Shown: positions 38,779-48,383 of the stretch, piece by piece
Layout: each line of letters begins with the position of its first letter
Position numbering within the stretch: the stretch's first letter is position 1
Source of the DNA: Streptomyces jumonjinensis
GTDB lineage: Bacteria; Actinomycetota; Actinomycetes; Streptomycetales; Streptomycetaceae
DNA: 64,000 bases
NCBI RefSeq assembly: GCF_009600885.1
Contig: NZ_VCLA01000150.1
Location: 13,256 to 77,255 of the forward strand
Reading direction: 5' to 3'
Program-made: the position numbers and the translations under genes
Notes under the pieces: generated by a model
The model's input: only the letters and a program-made list of their open reading frames with translations
The model's database searches: none
What the model was told of the DNA's origin: nothing

Positions 38779-40065
38779 CTACGCCTTCGGGGCGACCTTC
38801 GAGAGCCCGTTGATGATCCGGTCCATCGCGTCCCCGCCCGTGGGATCCGTCAGGTTCGCCAGCATCTTCAGCGTGAAGCGCATCAGCATCGGATGCGTCA
38901 GCCCCCGCTGGGCCGCCAGCTTCATGACCTTGGGGTTGCCGATCAGCTTCACAAACGCGCGGCCGAGCGTGTAGTAGCCGCCGTAGGTGTCCTTCAGGAC
39001 CTTGGGATAGCGGTGCAGAGCCATCTCCCGCTGGGCCGGGGTGGTACGGGCGTGGGCCTGGACGATCACATCGGCGGCGATCTGCGCCGACTCCATGGCG
39101 TACGCGATGCCCTCGCCGTTGAACGGGTTCACCAGCCCGCCCGCGTCCCCGACGAGCAGCAGCCCGCGCGTGTAGTGCGGCTGGCGGTTGAACGCCATCG
39201 GCAGGGCCGCGCCCCGGATCGGGCCCGTCATGTTCTCGTCGCGGTAGCCCCACTCCTCCGGCATCGAGGCGCACCACGCCTTCAGGACCTCGCGCCAGTC
39301 CAGCTCCTTGAAGGAGGAGGAGGTGTTGAGGACGCCCAGGCCGACATTGGAGGTGCCGTCGCCCATGCCGAAGATCCAGCCGTAGCCGGGCAGCAGCCGG
39401 TCCGGGCCGGGGCCCCGGCGGTCCCACAGTTCGAGCCCGGACTCCAGATAGTCGTCGTCGTGCCGCGGGGAGGTGAAGTACGTCCGCACGGCGACGCCCA
39501 TCGGACGGTCCTCGCGCCGGTGCAGCCCCATCGCCAGCGAGATCCGCGAGGAGTTGCCGTCCGCGGCGACGACGAGCGGGGCGTGGAAGGTGACCGGGGT
39601 CTTCTCCTCGCCGAGCTTCGCCTCCACCCCGGTGATCCGGCCCGTACGGTCGTCGATGACCGGCGCGGCGACATTGCACCGCTCGTACAGCCGCGCGCCC
39701 GCCTTCTGCGCCTGCCGGGCGAGCTGCTCGTCGAAGTCGTCGCGCTTGCGGACCAGTCCGTAGTCCGGGAAGGAGGCCAGCTCCGGCCAGTCGAGCTGGA
39801 GCCGCACCCCGCCGCCGATGATCCGCAGCCCCTTGTTCCGGAGCCAGCCGGCCTCTTCGGAGATGTCGATGCCCATGGCCACCAGCTGTTTGGTGGCGCG
39901 CGGCGTCAGTCCGTCGCCGCAGACCTTCTCCCGGGGGAAGGCGGTCTTCTCCAGCAGCAGCACATCGAGACCGGCCTTGGCGAGGTAGTACGCGGCCGTG
40001 GATCCGGCCGGGCCTGCCCCGACGACGATCACATCCGCGCTGTGTTCGGAGAAGGGCTCGGTCAC
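38779..40065 (-). CDS. Geranylgeranyl-reductase-family flavoprotein, probable menaquinone side-chain reductase
   Basis: A 428-residue FAD-dependent reductase. FAD-binding VVGAGPAGSTAA near the N-terminus, KVCGDGLTPRA after the first strand pair, LVVAADGNSS, and VGDAGGLVNPFNGEGIAYAM are the family's motifs. The mycobacterial homolog MenJ saturates one isoprene unit of menaquinone; Streptomyces menaquinones are partly hydrogenated, and this gene sits between nuo and menG, so the same role is likely. It could instead reduce another polyprenyl lipid. GTG start 40065 follows GGGAG by eight bases. Confidence 0.82.
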   Translation of the reverse strand: MTEPFSEHSADVIVVGAGPAGSTAAYYLAKAGLDVLLLEKTAFPREKVCGDGLTPRATKQLVAMGIDISEEAGWLRNKGLRIIGGGVRLQLDWPELASFPDYGLVRKRDDFDEQLARQAQKAGARLYERCNVAAPVIDDRTGRITGVEAKLGEEKTPVTFHAPLVVAADGNSSRISLAMGLHRREDRPMGVAVRTYFTSPRHDDDYLESGLELWDRRGPGPDRLLPGYGWIFGMGDGTSNVGLGVLNTSSSFKELDWREVLKAWCASMPEEWGYRDENMTGPIRGAALPMAFNRQPHYTRGLLLVGDAGGLVNPFNGEGIAYAMESAQIAADVIVQAHARTTPAQREMALHRYPKVLKDTYGGYYTLGRAFVKLIGNPKVMKLAAQRGLTHPMLMRFTLKMLANLTDPTGGDAMDRIINGLSKVAPKA

Positions 40066-40165
40066 GGCGGGTTCTCCCGAAGACTCGATTTTTACGTGCC
40101 GAACGGCACACGACATGGGCAGTCTATGGGGGCGTACCGATCTACCGACTGAAGGGCTCCCCCCT

Positions 40166-40675
40166 ATGAGCAGGCTCCTCCCCGCCGTTCGGCTCCGCGT
40201 GCCCACCGACGAGGACGCGCACGCCTGGCACCGGGCTTTCGCCGATCCCGAGGTCATGGAGTTCCACGGCGGGCGCCCGGCGGAACTCTCCGTATACGAG
40301 GAGTTGACGGCCAGGCAGCGCCGGCACGACGCCGAACTCGGCTTCTGCCTGTGGACGCTGCTCTCCGAGGACGGCGAGGTCATCGGCTTCACCGGGGCCC
40401 AGCCCTGGCCGCACCAGGACTTCGGGCCGGCCGGTGAGATAGAGATCGGCTGGCGGCTGGCGCGGTCCGCGTGGGGGAAGGGGTACGCCACGGTCGCGGC
40501 CCGCACCACGCTGGAGCGGGTGCGGGCGGCGGGCGTCGGCCGGGTGGTGGCCGTGGTGGACGCCCGCAACGAGCGTTCGATCGCGGTGACGGAGCGGCTC
40601 GGGATGGCGCGGGCGGAGCCCTTCACCTCCACCGTCACCCAGCGGGAGGGGTACTGCTTCCGGCTGACGCTGTAG
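40166..40675 (+). CDS. GNAT-family N-acetyltransferase
   Basis: A 169-residue acyltransferase of the RimJ/RimL-like type. Core features: IGFTGAQPW, EIEIGWRLARSAWGKGYATVAA (acetyl-CoA pyrophosphate loop AWGKGYA) and VDARNERSIAVTERLGM. Substrate unknown. ATG 40166 gives the standard length. Divergent from the flavoprotein gene, 100 bases apart; convergent with menG. Confidence 0.85.
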   Translation: MSRLLPAVRLRVPTDEDAHAWHRAFADPEVMEFHGGRPAELSVYEELTARQRRHDAELGFCLWTLLSEDGEVIGFTGAQPWPHQDFGPAGEIEIGWRLARSAWGKGYATVAARTTLERVRAAGVGRVVAVVDARNERSIAVTERLGMARAEPFTSTVTQREGYCFRLTL

Positions 40676-40705
40676 CCGTCCGCGCGGGCCTGCCCGCCGG
40701 TGGCG

Positions 40706-41401
40706 CTACTCGGGCTTCGTCCCCCGGTGCAGCGCCACCACCCCGCCGGTCAGATTCCGCCAGGCCACCCGGGACCAGCCCGACTCCCGCAGCATCGCCG
40801 CCAGCTCCGGCTGGTCGGGCCAGGACTGGATGGACTCGGCGAGATAGACGTACGCGTCGGGGTTGGAGGAGACCGCGCGCGCCACCGGCGGCAGGGCCCG
40901 CATCAGATACTCCTCGTACACCGTCCGGAACGGCGCCCACGTCGGATGCGAGAACTCGCAGATCACCACCCGGCCGCCGGGCTTGGTCACCCGGTACATC
41001 TCGCGCAGCGCCTCCTCCGTCCGCTGTACGTTGCGCAGCCCGAAGGAGATCGTGACCGCGTCGAAGACCCCGTCGCGGAACGGCAGCCTGGTCGCGTCGC
41101 CCGCCGCCAGCGGCAGCCAGGGGTGGCGTCGGCGGCCCTCGCGGAGCATGCCGAGCGAGAAGTCGCAGGGGACGACATAGGCCCCGGCGCGGGTGAACGG
41201 CAGCGAGGAGGTGGCCGTACCGGCGGCGAGGTCGAGAACCCTCTCCCCGGGGCGGGCGTCCACGGCCCTGGTGACCTGCTTACGCCAGCTGCGATCCTGG
41301 CCGAACGAGAGGACGTCGTTGGTGAGGTCGTAGTTCTTGGCCACCTTGTCGAACATCGAGGCGACTTCGTGCGGCTGCTTGTCCAGGGATGCTCGGTTCA
41401 C
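40706..41401 (-). CDS. menG: Demethylmenaquinone methyltransferase
   Basis: A 231-residue UbiE/MenG methyltransferase adding the C2 methyl of menaquinone. Motifs: [18 protein letters not shown] near the start, SAM motif [25 protein letters not shown] and [16 protein letters not shown] 41401 chosen because the family begins within a few residues of [14 protein letters not shown]; no strong Shine-Dalgarno. It is the third gene after mqnC in the same direction. Confidence 0.93.
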   Translation of the reverse strand: MNRASLDKQPHEVASMFDKVAKNYDLTNDVLSFGQDRSWRKQVTRAVDARPGERVLDLAAGTATSSLPFTRAGAYVVPCDFSLGMLREGRRRHPWLPLAAGDATRLPFRDGVFDAVTISFGLRNVQRTEEALREMYRVTKPGGRVVICEFSHPTWAPFRTVYEEYLMRALPPVARAVSSNPDAYVYLAESIQSWPDQPELAAMLRESGWSRVAWRNLTGGVVALHRGTKPE

Positions 41402-41430
41402 CGTGCCATTCAAGCAGGGCGCCGGCGGCG

Positions 41431-41550
41431 GACCGTACGAGGGACGGGCGCCGCGGCACCAGGCCGTACGGGAGGCGCACCGGCGATCACCCGGGCCGTA
41501 CGGGAGCCACACCAGGCCGTACGGGAAGCCCACCCAGGCCGTACGGGAGC
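41431..41550. repeat. Direct repeats with CCGTACGG palindromes
   Basis: Four copies of a roughly 15-18 base unit, CCAGGCCGTACGGGAG-like, at 41458-41475, 41491-41508, 41511-41528 and 41533-41550, plus a degenerate copy near 41431. Each is centred on CCGTACGG (41464, 41496, 41517, 41539), spaced 32, 21 and 22 bases. It fills the gap between the amidohydrolase-like gene and menG. Confidence 0.7.
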
Positions 41551-41566
41551 GAGAGCCGAGGTGCCG

Positions 41567-42184
41567 CTACGCGCTCCGGTACACCAGCCGGCCGCCCAGC
41601 ACGGTCGCCACACAGCGCGCCGTGCCCGAGGGCAGCGAGGCCCGCGTCGGAAGTCCCCCGCCGGCCTTCGCAGCGAAGACCGCGAAATCCGCGGGCCCGC
41701 CGAGCACCAGCTCCCCGTCGAGCAGGATCTCCGGTCCATCGCCCGGCCGCTCCGTCTCCCGCACCCGCACCCGCAGCCCCGAGCGGGCCACCGCCGTACG
41801 GACGGACGGTCTGCTGAAGGGCCCCGTCACCGCCGTCGTCCCCTGCGCCAGCATCCGCTGGAGCCCCCGCCGGGCGCTCGCGCCCCACCGGGTCTCGTCC
41901 ATCTCCAGCACCGCCAGCGCCGCGCCGGTCAGCGGCTCGGCGCCCAGCTCCGCCGCCTCGCGGGGATCGGGGTGGTAGGCGGCCTCCAGCAGCCCGGCGG
42001 CGCGGGTCCGCCACAGACCGGGCGCGAGCAGTCCGGACCAGCGGCGCACCCGGGCCCCGGGATGAGCCGCGGTCACCGTCGCGTACGGCCCGATGGCGAC
42101 GATCACCCCGGAGTCGACGGCCACCGAGTCGGCCGGGGCGCCGTCGGCGGTGAGCACGGCGTCCGCCGTGTGAACGGTCCGCAC
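41567..42184 (-). CDS. Short amidohydrolase-like protein lacking metal ligands
   Basis: A 205-residue protein matching only the outer beta-sandwich 'composite' domain of imidazolonepropionase/amidohydrolases (TADAVLTADG, VDSGVIVAIGP at the start; GPADFAVF and ATVLGGRLVYRS at the end). Where active enzymes have PGxVDxHxH the sequence is APGLWRTRAAG, so no HxH metal site exists and most of the TIM barrel is missing. Starts seven bases past the mqnC stop, so co-transcribed with it. Role unknown; homologs sit beside mqnC in other streptomycetes as far as I recall. Confidence 0.7.
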   Translation of the reverse strand: MRTVHTADAVLTADGAPADSVAVDSGVIVAIGPYATVTAAHPGARVRRWSGLLAPGLWRTRAAGLLEAAYHPDPREAAELGAEPLTGAALAVLEMDETRWGASARRGLQRMLAQGTTAVTGPFSRPSVRTAVARSGLRVRVRETERPGDGPEILLDGELVLGGPADFAVFAAKAGGGLPTRASLPSGTARCVATVLGGRLVYRSA

Positions 42185-42191
42185 CCCGGAC

Positions 42192-43391
42192 TCAGTTGGC
42201 GCTGAGGAGCTTCAGCTCCGGATGGGCCGTGCCCCCCGCGATCGCCGTGGACGAGATATGCGAGACCACCCGGTCGTCGACCGGGTCGTCCGCCGGGTCC
42301 TCGTGGACGACGATGTGCTCGTACGTCGTGGTCCGCTGGGCCGGGACCCGGCCCGACTTACGGATCAGATCGATGATCTCCTGCCGGTTGGAGCGGTGCT
42401 TCGCGCCCGCCGAGGAGACGACGTTCTCCTCCAGCATGATCGAGCCGAGGTCGTCCGCGCCGTAGTGCAGCGACAGCTGCCCGACCTCCTTGCCGGTGGT
42501 CAGCCAGGAGCCCTGGATATGGGCGACATTGTCGAAGAAGAGCCGGGCGATCGCGATCACCCGCAGATACTCGAAGATCGTCGCCTGGGTGCGGCCCTTG
42601 AGACGGTTGTTCTCCGGCTGGTACGTGTACGGGATGAAGGCCCGGAACCCGCCGGTGCGGTCCTGCACATCGCGGATCATCCGCATGTGCTCGATCCGCT
42701 CGGCGTTGGTCTCGCCGGTGCCCATCAGCATCGTGGACGTCGACTCCACGCCCAGCCCATGGGCGATCTCCATGATCTCCAGCCAGCGCTCGCCGGACTC
42801 CTTGAGCGGGGCGATCGCCGTACGGGGCCGCTCGGGCAGCAGCTCAGCGCCCGCGCCCGCGAAGGAGTCCAGACCCGCCGCGTGGATCCGCCGGATGGCC
42901 TCCTCGGCGGAGACCCCGGAGATACGGGCCATGTGCTCGACCTCGGAAGCGCCCAGCGAGTGGTTCACCAGCTGGGGGAAGGCGGCCTTGATGGCCGCGA
43001 AGTGCTCCTCGTAGTACTCGACGCCGAAGTCCGGGTGGTGGCCGCCCTGGAACATGATCTGGGTGCCGCCGAGCTCGACGGTCTCGGCGCAGCGCCGGAG
43101 GATGTCGTCGAGGTCGCGGGTCCAGCTCTTCCTCGTGTCCTTCGGCGCGGCGTAGAAAGCGCAGAACTTGCAGGCCGTGACGCACACATTGGTGTAGTTG
43201 ATGTTGCGCTCGATGATGTACGTCGCGATGTGCTCCGTACCCGCGTAACGGCGGCGGCGCACGGCGTCGGCGGCGCTGCCCAGCGCGTGGAGCGGGGCCG
43301 AGCGGTAGAGGTCGAGGGCCTCTTCCGGGGTGATCCGGCCCCCTTCGGCGGCACGGTCCAGCACGGACTGAAGGTCGGCCTTCTCGGTCAC
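42192..43391 (-). CDS. mqnC: Cyclic dehypoxanthinyl futalosine synthase
   Basis: A 399-residue radical-SAM enzyme of the futalosine pathway that cyclises dehypoxanthine futalosine. Cluster ligands Cys70, Cys74, Cys77 (CVTACKFC). Further family segments: MFQGGHHPD, GLDSFAGAGAELL and STMLMGTGETNAERI. GTG 43391 follows AGGTGA by seven bases. Confidence 0.95.
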   Translation of the reverse strand: MTEKADLQSVLDRAAEGGRITPEEALDLYRSAPLHALGSAADAVRRRRYAGTEHIATYIIERNINYTNVCVTACKFCAFYAAPKDTRKSWTRDLDDILRRCAETVELGGTQIMFQGGHHPDFGVEYYEEHFAAIKAAFPQLVNHSLGASEVEHMARISGVSAEEAIRRIHAAGLDSFAGAGAELLPERPRTAIAPLKESGERWLEIMEIAHGLGVESTSTMLMGTGETNAERIEHMRMIRDVQDRTGGFRAFIPYTYQPENNRLKGRTQATIFEYLRVIAIARLFFDNVAHIQGSWLTTGKEVGQLSLHYGADDLGSIMLEENVVSSAGAKHRSNRQEIIDLIRKSGRVPAQRTTTYEHIVVHEDPADDPVDDRVVSHISSTAIAGGTAHPELKLLSAN

Positions 43392-43493
43392 CGGATGTCA
43401 CCTTTCGGCGGGGGTCTGCCTGAGCGGGGCCAGCGGGATCGCCGAGGCGCTCTCAGGGCGTATACGGGCCGTTCCACCCTACGCCAGGGGGCC

Positions 43494-45086
43494 TCAGGAC
43501 CCGGGACGCGGTGGGACCCGCCGGGGTGGGGGGTCGAAGTCCCCCACGCGCTTCAGCGTGACCGCCCCGTTGACCGCCTTCGATTCCGTGGAGACATAGC
43601 GGAGTCCGGCCCCTTCCAGCCGCAGTATCACCGTGCCGGTGGCGCAGAGGCCGCCCGCCGCTCCGAAGGGGGTGCTCCTGGCGACCAGCTCCGACTTCTC
43701 CGCGAGGCGCAGATCCAGATCCGCCCCGCAGACGAAGTCGCCGTCGGCGTCGAACCGCTTCAGGACGCCGACCCGGAAGCCCTTCTCGGCGGCCCCGATC
43801 ACGACGTCAAGGGTCCCGGCGGCCGGCCGGCCGCCTCCGGCGGAGGTGGTGAAGGTGCCCGCCCATTCGCCGACGAAGCGCGGCGGGACATCGCTCCGCA
43901 CCTTTATGTCACCGGGGTAATCGGTCCGGGATGACGGTTTCGTCGGCGTGGACCGCTCTGCGGGGCCCCTTGCCGTCGAGTCCCCCGAGTGTCTGCTCAT
44001 CAACACACTGCCGATGATCACCCCTAACGCCGCCAGGGTCAGCGTGAGGGTGAACGAACAGCTGATCCGTCGGCGCCCCGGTGCGAGCTGCTCCGGGGCC
44101 CGGGGTTCCGCGGACCCGCCGTTCTCCGTGCTCTCCGTGCTCTCCGGGACCTCTGCGTCCTCTGGGGCCTCTGCGTCTTCTGTGTCGTCTTCCGTGTCCA
44201 GCTCCAGCAGGCTCACCGCCGCCCGCCCGGCCTGCTCCACCAGCGGCGGCGGCAGCCAGCCCGCCCCGAAGAGTCCGGACGCTCCGTCCGGGACCAGCCC
44301 GTCCGCCAGTTCGCCGAGGGCCGGCCGGTCGGCCGGGTCCTTGGCGAGACAGCCCGCGATCAGCTCCCTCAGCTCACCCCCGACGGAGCCGAGCCGCGGC
44401 TCGTCGTGCACCACGCTGTAGACCAGCGCGCCCGACGACGCGGCCGGAAAGGGGGCCTCGCCGGTGGCCGCGTACGCCAGGACCGCGCCCAGCGAGAACA
44501 CATCGGACGCGGTCGTGGCCTCCTTGCCGAGCAGCTGCTCCGGCGAGATATAGCCGGGCGAGCCGACCGAGACCCCGGTGCTGGTCAGCGGCGCAGTGCC
44601 GTCCGTGGTGCGGGCGATCCCGAAGTCGATCAGACGCGGGCCGTCGAGGGTGAGCAGCACATTGGACGGCTTCACATCACGGTGGATCAGATCCCGGGCG
44701 TGCACGGCGGTGAGCGCCCCGGCGAGTCCCGCGCCCAGGGCCCGTACGGAGTGCTCGGGCAGTGCGCCGTACCCGCTCACCGCCCGGGACAGCGGGGGCC
44801 CGGCCACATATCCGGTGGCGACCCAGGGAACGGGGGCCTCCGGGTCGGCGTCGAGCACGGGCGCGGTCCAGGGTCCGCCGACCCGCCGCGCCGCCGCGAC
44901 CTCGCGCCGGAACCGCTCCCTGAACTCCCGGTCGAGCGCGAGATGCGGATGGACCGCCTTGACCGCGACCGTACGCCCCCCGGTGCTCCGTCCGAGATAG
45001 ACCCGTCCCATGCCTCCCGAACCGAGCCTGGCCAACAGTCGGTACGGGCCGATGGTCCGTGGTTCGCCGGACTCCAGCGGCTGCAT
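43494..45086 (-). CDS. Membrane Ser/Thr protein kinase
   Basis: A 530-residue Hanks-type kinase. Gly-rich loop LGSGGMGRVYLG at 21-32, Lys43, catalytic HRDVKPSN (Asp137), DFG at 154-156 and APE-equivalent SPGYISPEQ are intact, so it should be active. An acidic TED/PED repeat linker (about 295-325) precedes one membrane helix (about 345-365) and an extracellular domain of 150 residues that lacks PASTA repeats and that I do not recognise. Sits between mqnA and mqnC, same direction, with gaps of 102 and 133 bases; a link to menaquinone synthesis is only positional. Confidence 0.88.
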   Translation of the reverse strand: MQPLESGEPRTIGPYRLLARLGSGGMGRVYLGRSTGGRTVAVKAVHPHLALDREFRERFRREVAAARRVGGPWTAPVLDADPEAPVPWVATGYVAGPPLSRAVSGYGALPEHSVRALGAGLAGALTAVHARDLIHRDVKPSNVLLTLDGPRLIDFGIARTTDGTAPLTSTGVSVGSPGYISPEQLLGKEATTASDVFSLGAVLAYAATGEAPFPAASSGALVYSVVHDEPRLGSVGGELRELIAGCLAKDPADRPALGELADGLVPDGASGLFGAGWLPPPLVEQAGRAAVSLLELDTEDDTEDAEAPEDAEVPESTESTENGGSAEPRAPEQLAPGRRRISCSFTLTLTLAALGVIIGSVLMSRHSGDSTARGPAERSTPTKPSSRTDYPGDIKVRSDVPPRFVGEWAGTFTTSAGGGRPAAGTLDVVIGAAEKGFRVGVLKRFDADGDFVCGADLDLRLAEKSELVARSTPFGAAGGLCATGTVILRLEGAGLRYVSTESKAVNGAVTLKRVGDFDPPPRRVPPRPGS

Positions 45087-45219
45087 GTGCGACCCCCCGG
45101 TTCGCTGTCCGCCCGCTGATGCCCGAGCGAAGCTGACAACTGCTCAGGCATCAGCGTAGGGCCTGTCGTCCGGATTTGAACGAAAGACCGTCAGCCCGAG
45201 CAGCCGCCCGGCACCGGGG

Positions 45220-46457
<1,238 letters not shown>

Positions 46458-46661
46458 ATGGCTACCGGAACCGTCAAGTGGTTCAACGCTGAAAAGGGCT
46501 TCGGCTTCATCGCCCAGGACGGCGGCGGCCCGGATGTCTTCGTCCACTACTCCGCGATCAACGCGTCCGGGTTCCGCTCCCTTGAGGAGAACCAGGTCGT
46601 GAACTTCGACGTCACCCAGGGTCCCAAGGGTCCCCAGGCGGAGAATGTCACCCCGGCCTAA
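46458..46661 (+). CDS. Cold shock protein CspA family
   Basis: A 67-residue single cold-shock domain. RNP1 is KGFGFI and RNP2 VFVHYS, flanked by [10 protein letters not shown] and ENQVVNFDV. Binds single-stranded RNA/DNA, acting as an RNA chaperone. AAGGAGG lies seven bases upstream of the ATG. Monocistronic with a terminator. Confidence 0.97.
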   Translation: MATGTVKWFNAEKGFGFIAQDGGGPDVFVHYSAINASGFRSLEENQVVNFDVTQGPKGPQAENVTPA

Positions 46662-46704
46662 TCAGCCAGTGGGTCGGCGATCGCGCACGACGTAGCAGTA
46701 CCCA

Positions 46705-46737
46705 AGGAGCCCCGGTCCTTTATGGACCGGGGCTCCT
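46705..46737 (+). terminator. Terminator of the cold shock gene
   Basis: Perfect 14-bp stem (46705-46718 with 46724-46737), loop TTTAT, followed by a T-rich run; the clearest intrinsic terminator in the window. Confidence 0.92.
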
Positions 46738-46889
46738 GCCTTTCCTTTTCTTTACCGGCGTTCCCTTCCGTACATCCGAACAGTCCGAGTTGTTCATCCC
46801 GGGCATTCGCGAATGAGCGCCATGAAGCGCTATTGAGCGGCCGATGAGGTGCCGACGACCGCCCTGGCGCCTGAGGAAGACGAACCCCG

Positions 46890-48308
46890 TCAGTGGTGCC
46901 CCAGGCGCGGAAGGGGCGGGAGTTCCCTCTCATACAGCCATGTGGCGAAGAGCACATCCACCGGCCGCGGAGCACAGCTCCCCGCCAGCGCGACAAAATC
47001 CTCCGTGGTCACCGCTCCATGCCGGTGGCGGCCGGTCCACTCCCTCAGCAGCGCCGCGAAAGCCGGATCCCCGAGCTCGGTGCGGAGCACATGCAGGGTC
47101 AGCGCGCCCCGCTCGTACACCCGGTCGTCGAAGAGCCGCCGCAGCCCGGGATCGGCGATCCGGATGTCCTGCGCCAGCAGGGCGAGCCGGCTGTGGGCCC
47201 TGGCCGCCAGCAGCGCGGCGGACGGGCCGCCGGAGTGCTCCGACCAGAGCCATTCGGCATACTTCGCGAACCCCTCGTTGAGCCAGATATGCCGCCAGTC
47301 GGCGACGGTGAGGCTGTTGCCGAACCACTGGTGGGCCAGCTCATGGGCGATCAGCCGCTCACTGCCGCGCCACCCGTCCACATGGTTCGCCCCGAAGACC
47401 GAGAGACCCTGCGCCTCCACAGGCACCTCCAGCTCCTCGTCCACCACCACGACCCCGTACTCCGCGAAGGGATACGGCCCGAACAGCTCCTCGAAGAGGG
47501 CCATCATCCGGGGCTGACGTGCGAAATCGTGCGCGAAGCCACCGCCGTCGAGCAGCGCGCGCGGCACCGCGGCGGGCTGCGGCACCGAGTGCGCGGCACC
47601 GGCGTCCAGTTGCGCCGCCTCAGGCGGTTCACCCGGCCGCGCCGCCGCGGGCAGTTCACCCGGCCGCGGCACCTCGGTCAGTCCACCCGGCCGCGGCACC
47701 TCGGTCAGTTCATACGGACCGATCTGCACGGTCGCCAGATACGCCGCCATCGGCGCGGTCTGCTCGTACACCCACACCGTCGTCGAGGCACGGGCCGTCC
47801 GGGAGATCAGCGTGCCGTTCGCGACGACGGTGTACGGAGACGGCACGGTCACCGCGATCCGGTACGGGGCCTTGTCGTCGGGCCGGTCGTTGCACGGGAA
47901 CCAGGAGCGCGCGCCCTGCGGCTGGGACGCCACCAGCGCGCCCTCCTCCAGCTGCTCCCAGCCCAGCTCGCCCCAGTCCGGGGTGCGCACAGGGTGCGGA
48001 GTGCCGGTGTAGCGGACGTCCACCGTGAAGGCGGCTCCAGGGGAGAGCGGCCGGGCGGGCCGGATACGCAGTTTCTCCCCCCGGTGGGTGTACCGGGCGG
48101 GGCTGCGGCCGTCGATCAGCACCTTGGTGAGCCGGAAGCGCCCGAGGTCGAGCACCACCTCCGCGAGCGGCTCCGTCCCCCCGGCGACGGCCCCGATCCT
48201 GGCCCGCCCGGCGAGCCGGCCGGTGTGCGGAAGATAGTCCAGCTCCAGGTCGTATCCGGTGGTCCGGTAGCCGTCGTCGCCGTGCTGGGGGAGATACGAG
48301 TCGGTCAC
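46890..48308 (-). CDS. M1-family zinc aminopeptidase
   Basis: A 472-residue metallopeptidase with no signal peptide. Zinc site HELAH at 322-326 with Glu345 19 residues on (LNEGF). The exopeptidase loop is EAQGLSVFG at 298-306 in place of GAMEN, a variant seen in bacterial M1 subgroups. Residues 203-232 are an insert of EVPRPGGLT-like repeats. It lies 75 bases downstream of the Pls-like synthetase gene, same direction. In epsilon-poly-lysine producers, zinc peptidases that degrade the polymer are associated with the synthetase, so a self-resistance/degradation role is inferred. GTG start with AAGGA six bases upstream. Confidence 0.87.
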   Translation of the reverse strand: MTDSYLPQHGDDGYRTTGYDLELDYLPHTGRLAGRARIGAVAGGTEPLAEVVLDLGRFRLTKVLIDGRSPARYTHRGEKLRIRPARPLSPGAAFTVDVRYTGTPHPVRTPDWGELGWEQLEEGALVASQPQGARSWFPCNDRPDDKAPYRIAVTVPSPYTVVANGTLISRTARASTTVWVYEQTAPMAAYLATVQIGPYELTEVPRPGGLTEVPRPGELPAAARPGEPPEAAQLDAGAAHSVPQPAAVPRALLDGGGFAHDFARQPRMMALFEELFGPYPFAEYGVVVVDEELEVPVEAQGLSVFGANHVDGWRGSERLIAHELAHQWFGNSLTVADWRHIWLNEGFAKYAEWLWSEHSGGPSAALLAARAHSRLALLAQDIRIADPGLRRLFDDRVYERGALTLHVLRTELGDPAFAALLREWTGRHRHGAVTTEDFVALAGSCAPRPVDVLFATWLYERELPPLPRLGHH

Positions 48309-48338
48309 CCTGCGTCCTTCGGTCGGTTCCAGGCGTCC

Positions 48339-48380
48339 GGTGGGTTCCGGTGGGTTCCGGTGTTCCGGTGTTCCGGTGGG
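48339..48380. repeat. Short tandem repeats between the Pls-like and M1 genes
   Basis: Two copies of GGTGGGTTCC then two of GGTGTTCC-like units occupy most of the 75-base gap, just past the synthetase stop. Confidence 0.6.
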
Positions 48381-48383
48381 CGA

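Noticed and set aside
40402..41550. Extension of menG upstream through the repeat array
   Set aside because: The frame is open but encodes PYGL/PYGPG-like repeat peptides foreign to MenG; the family starts near GTG 41401.
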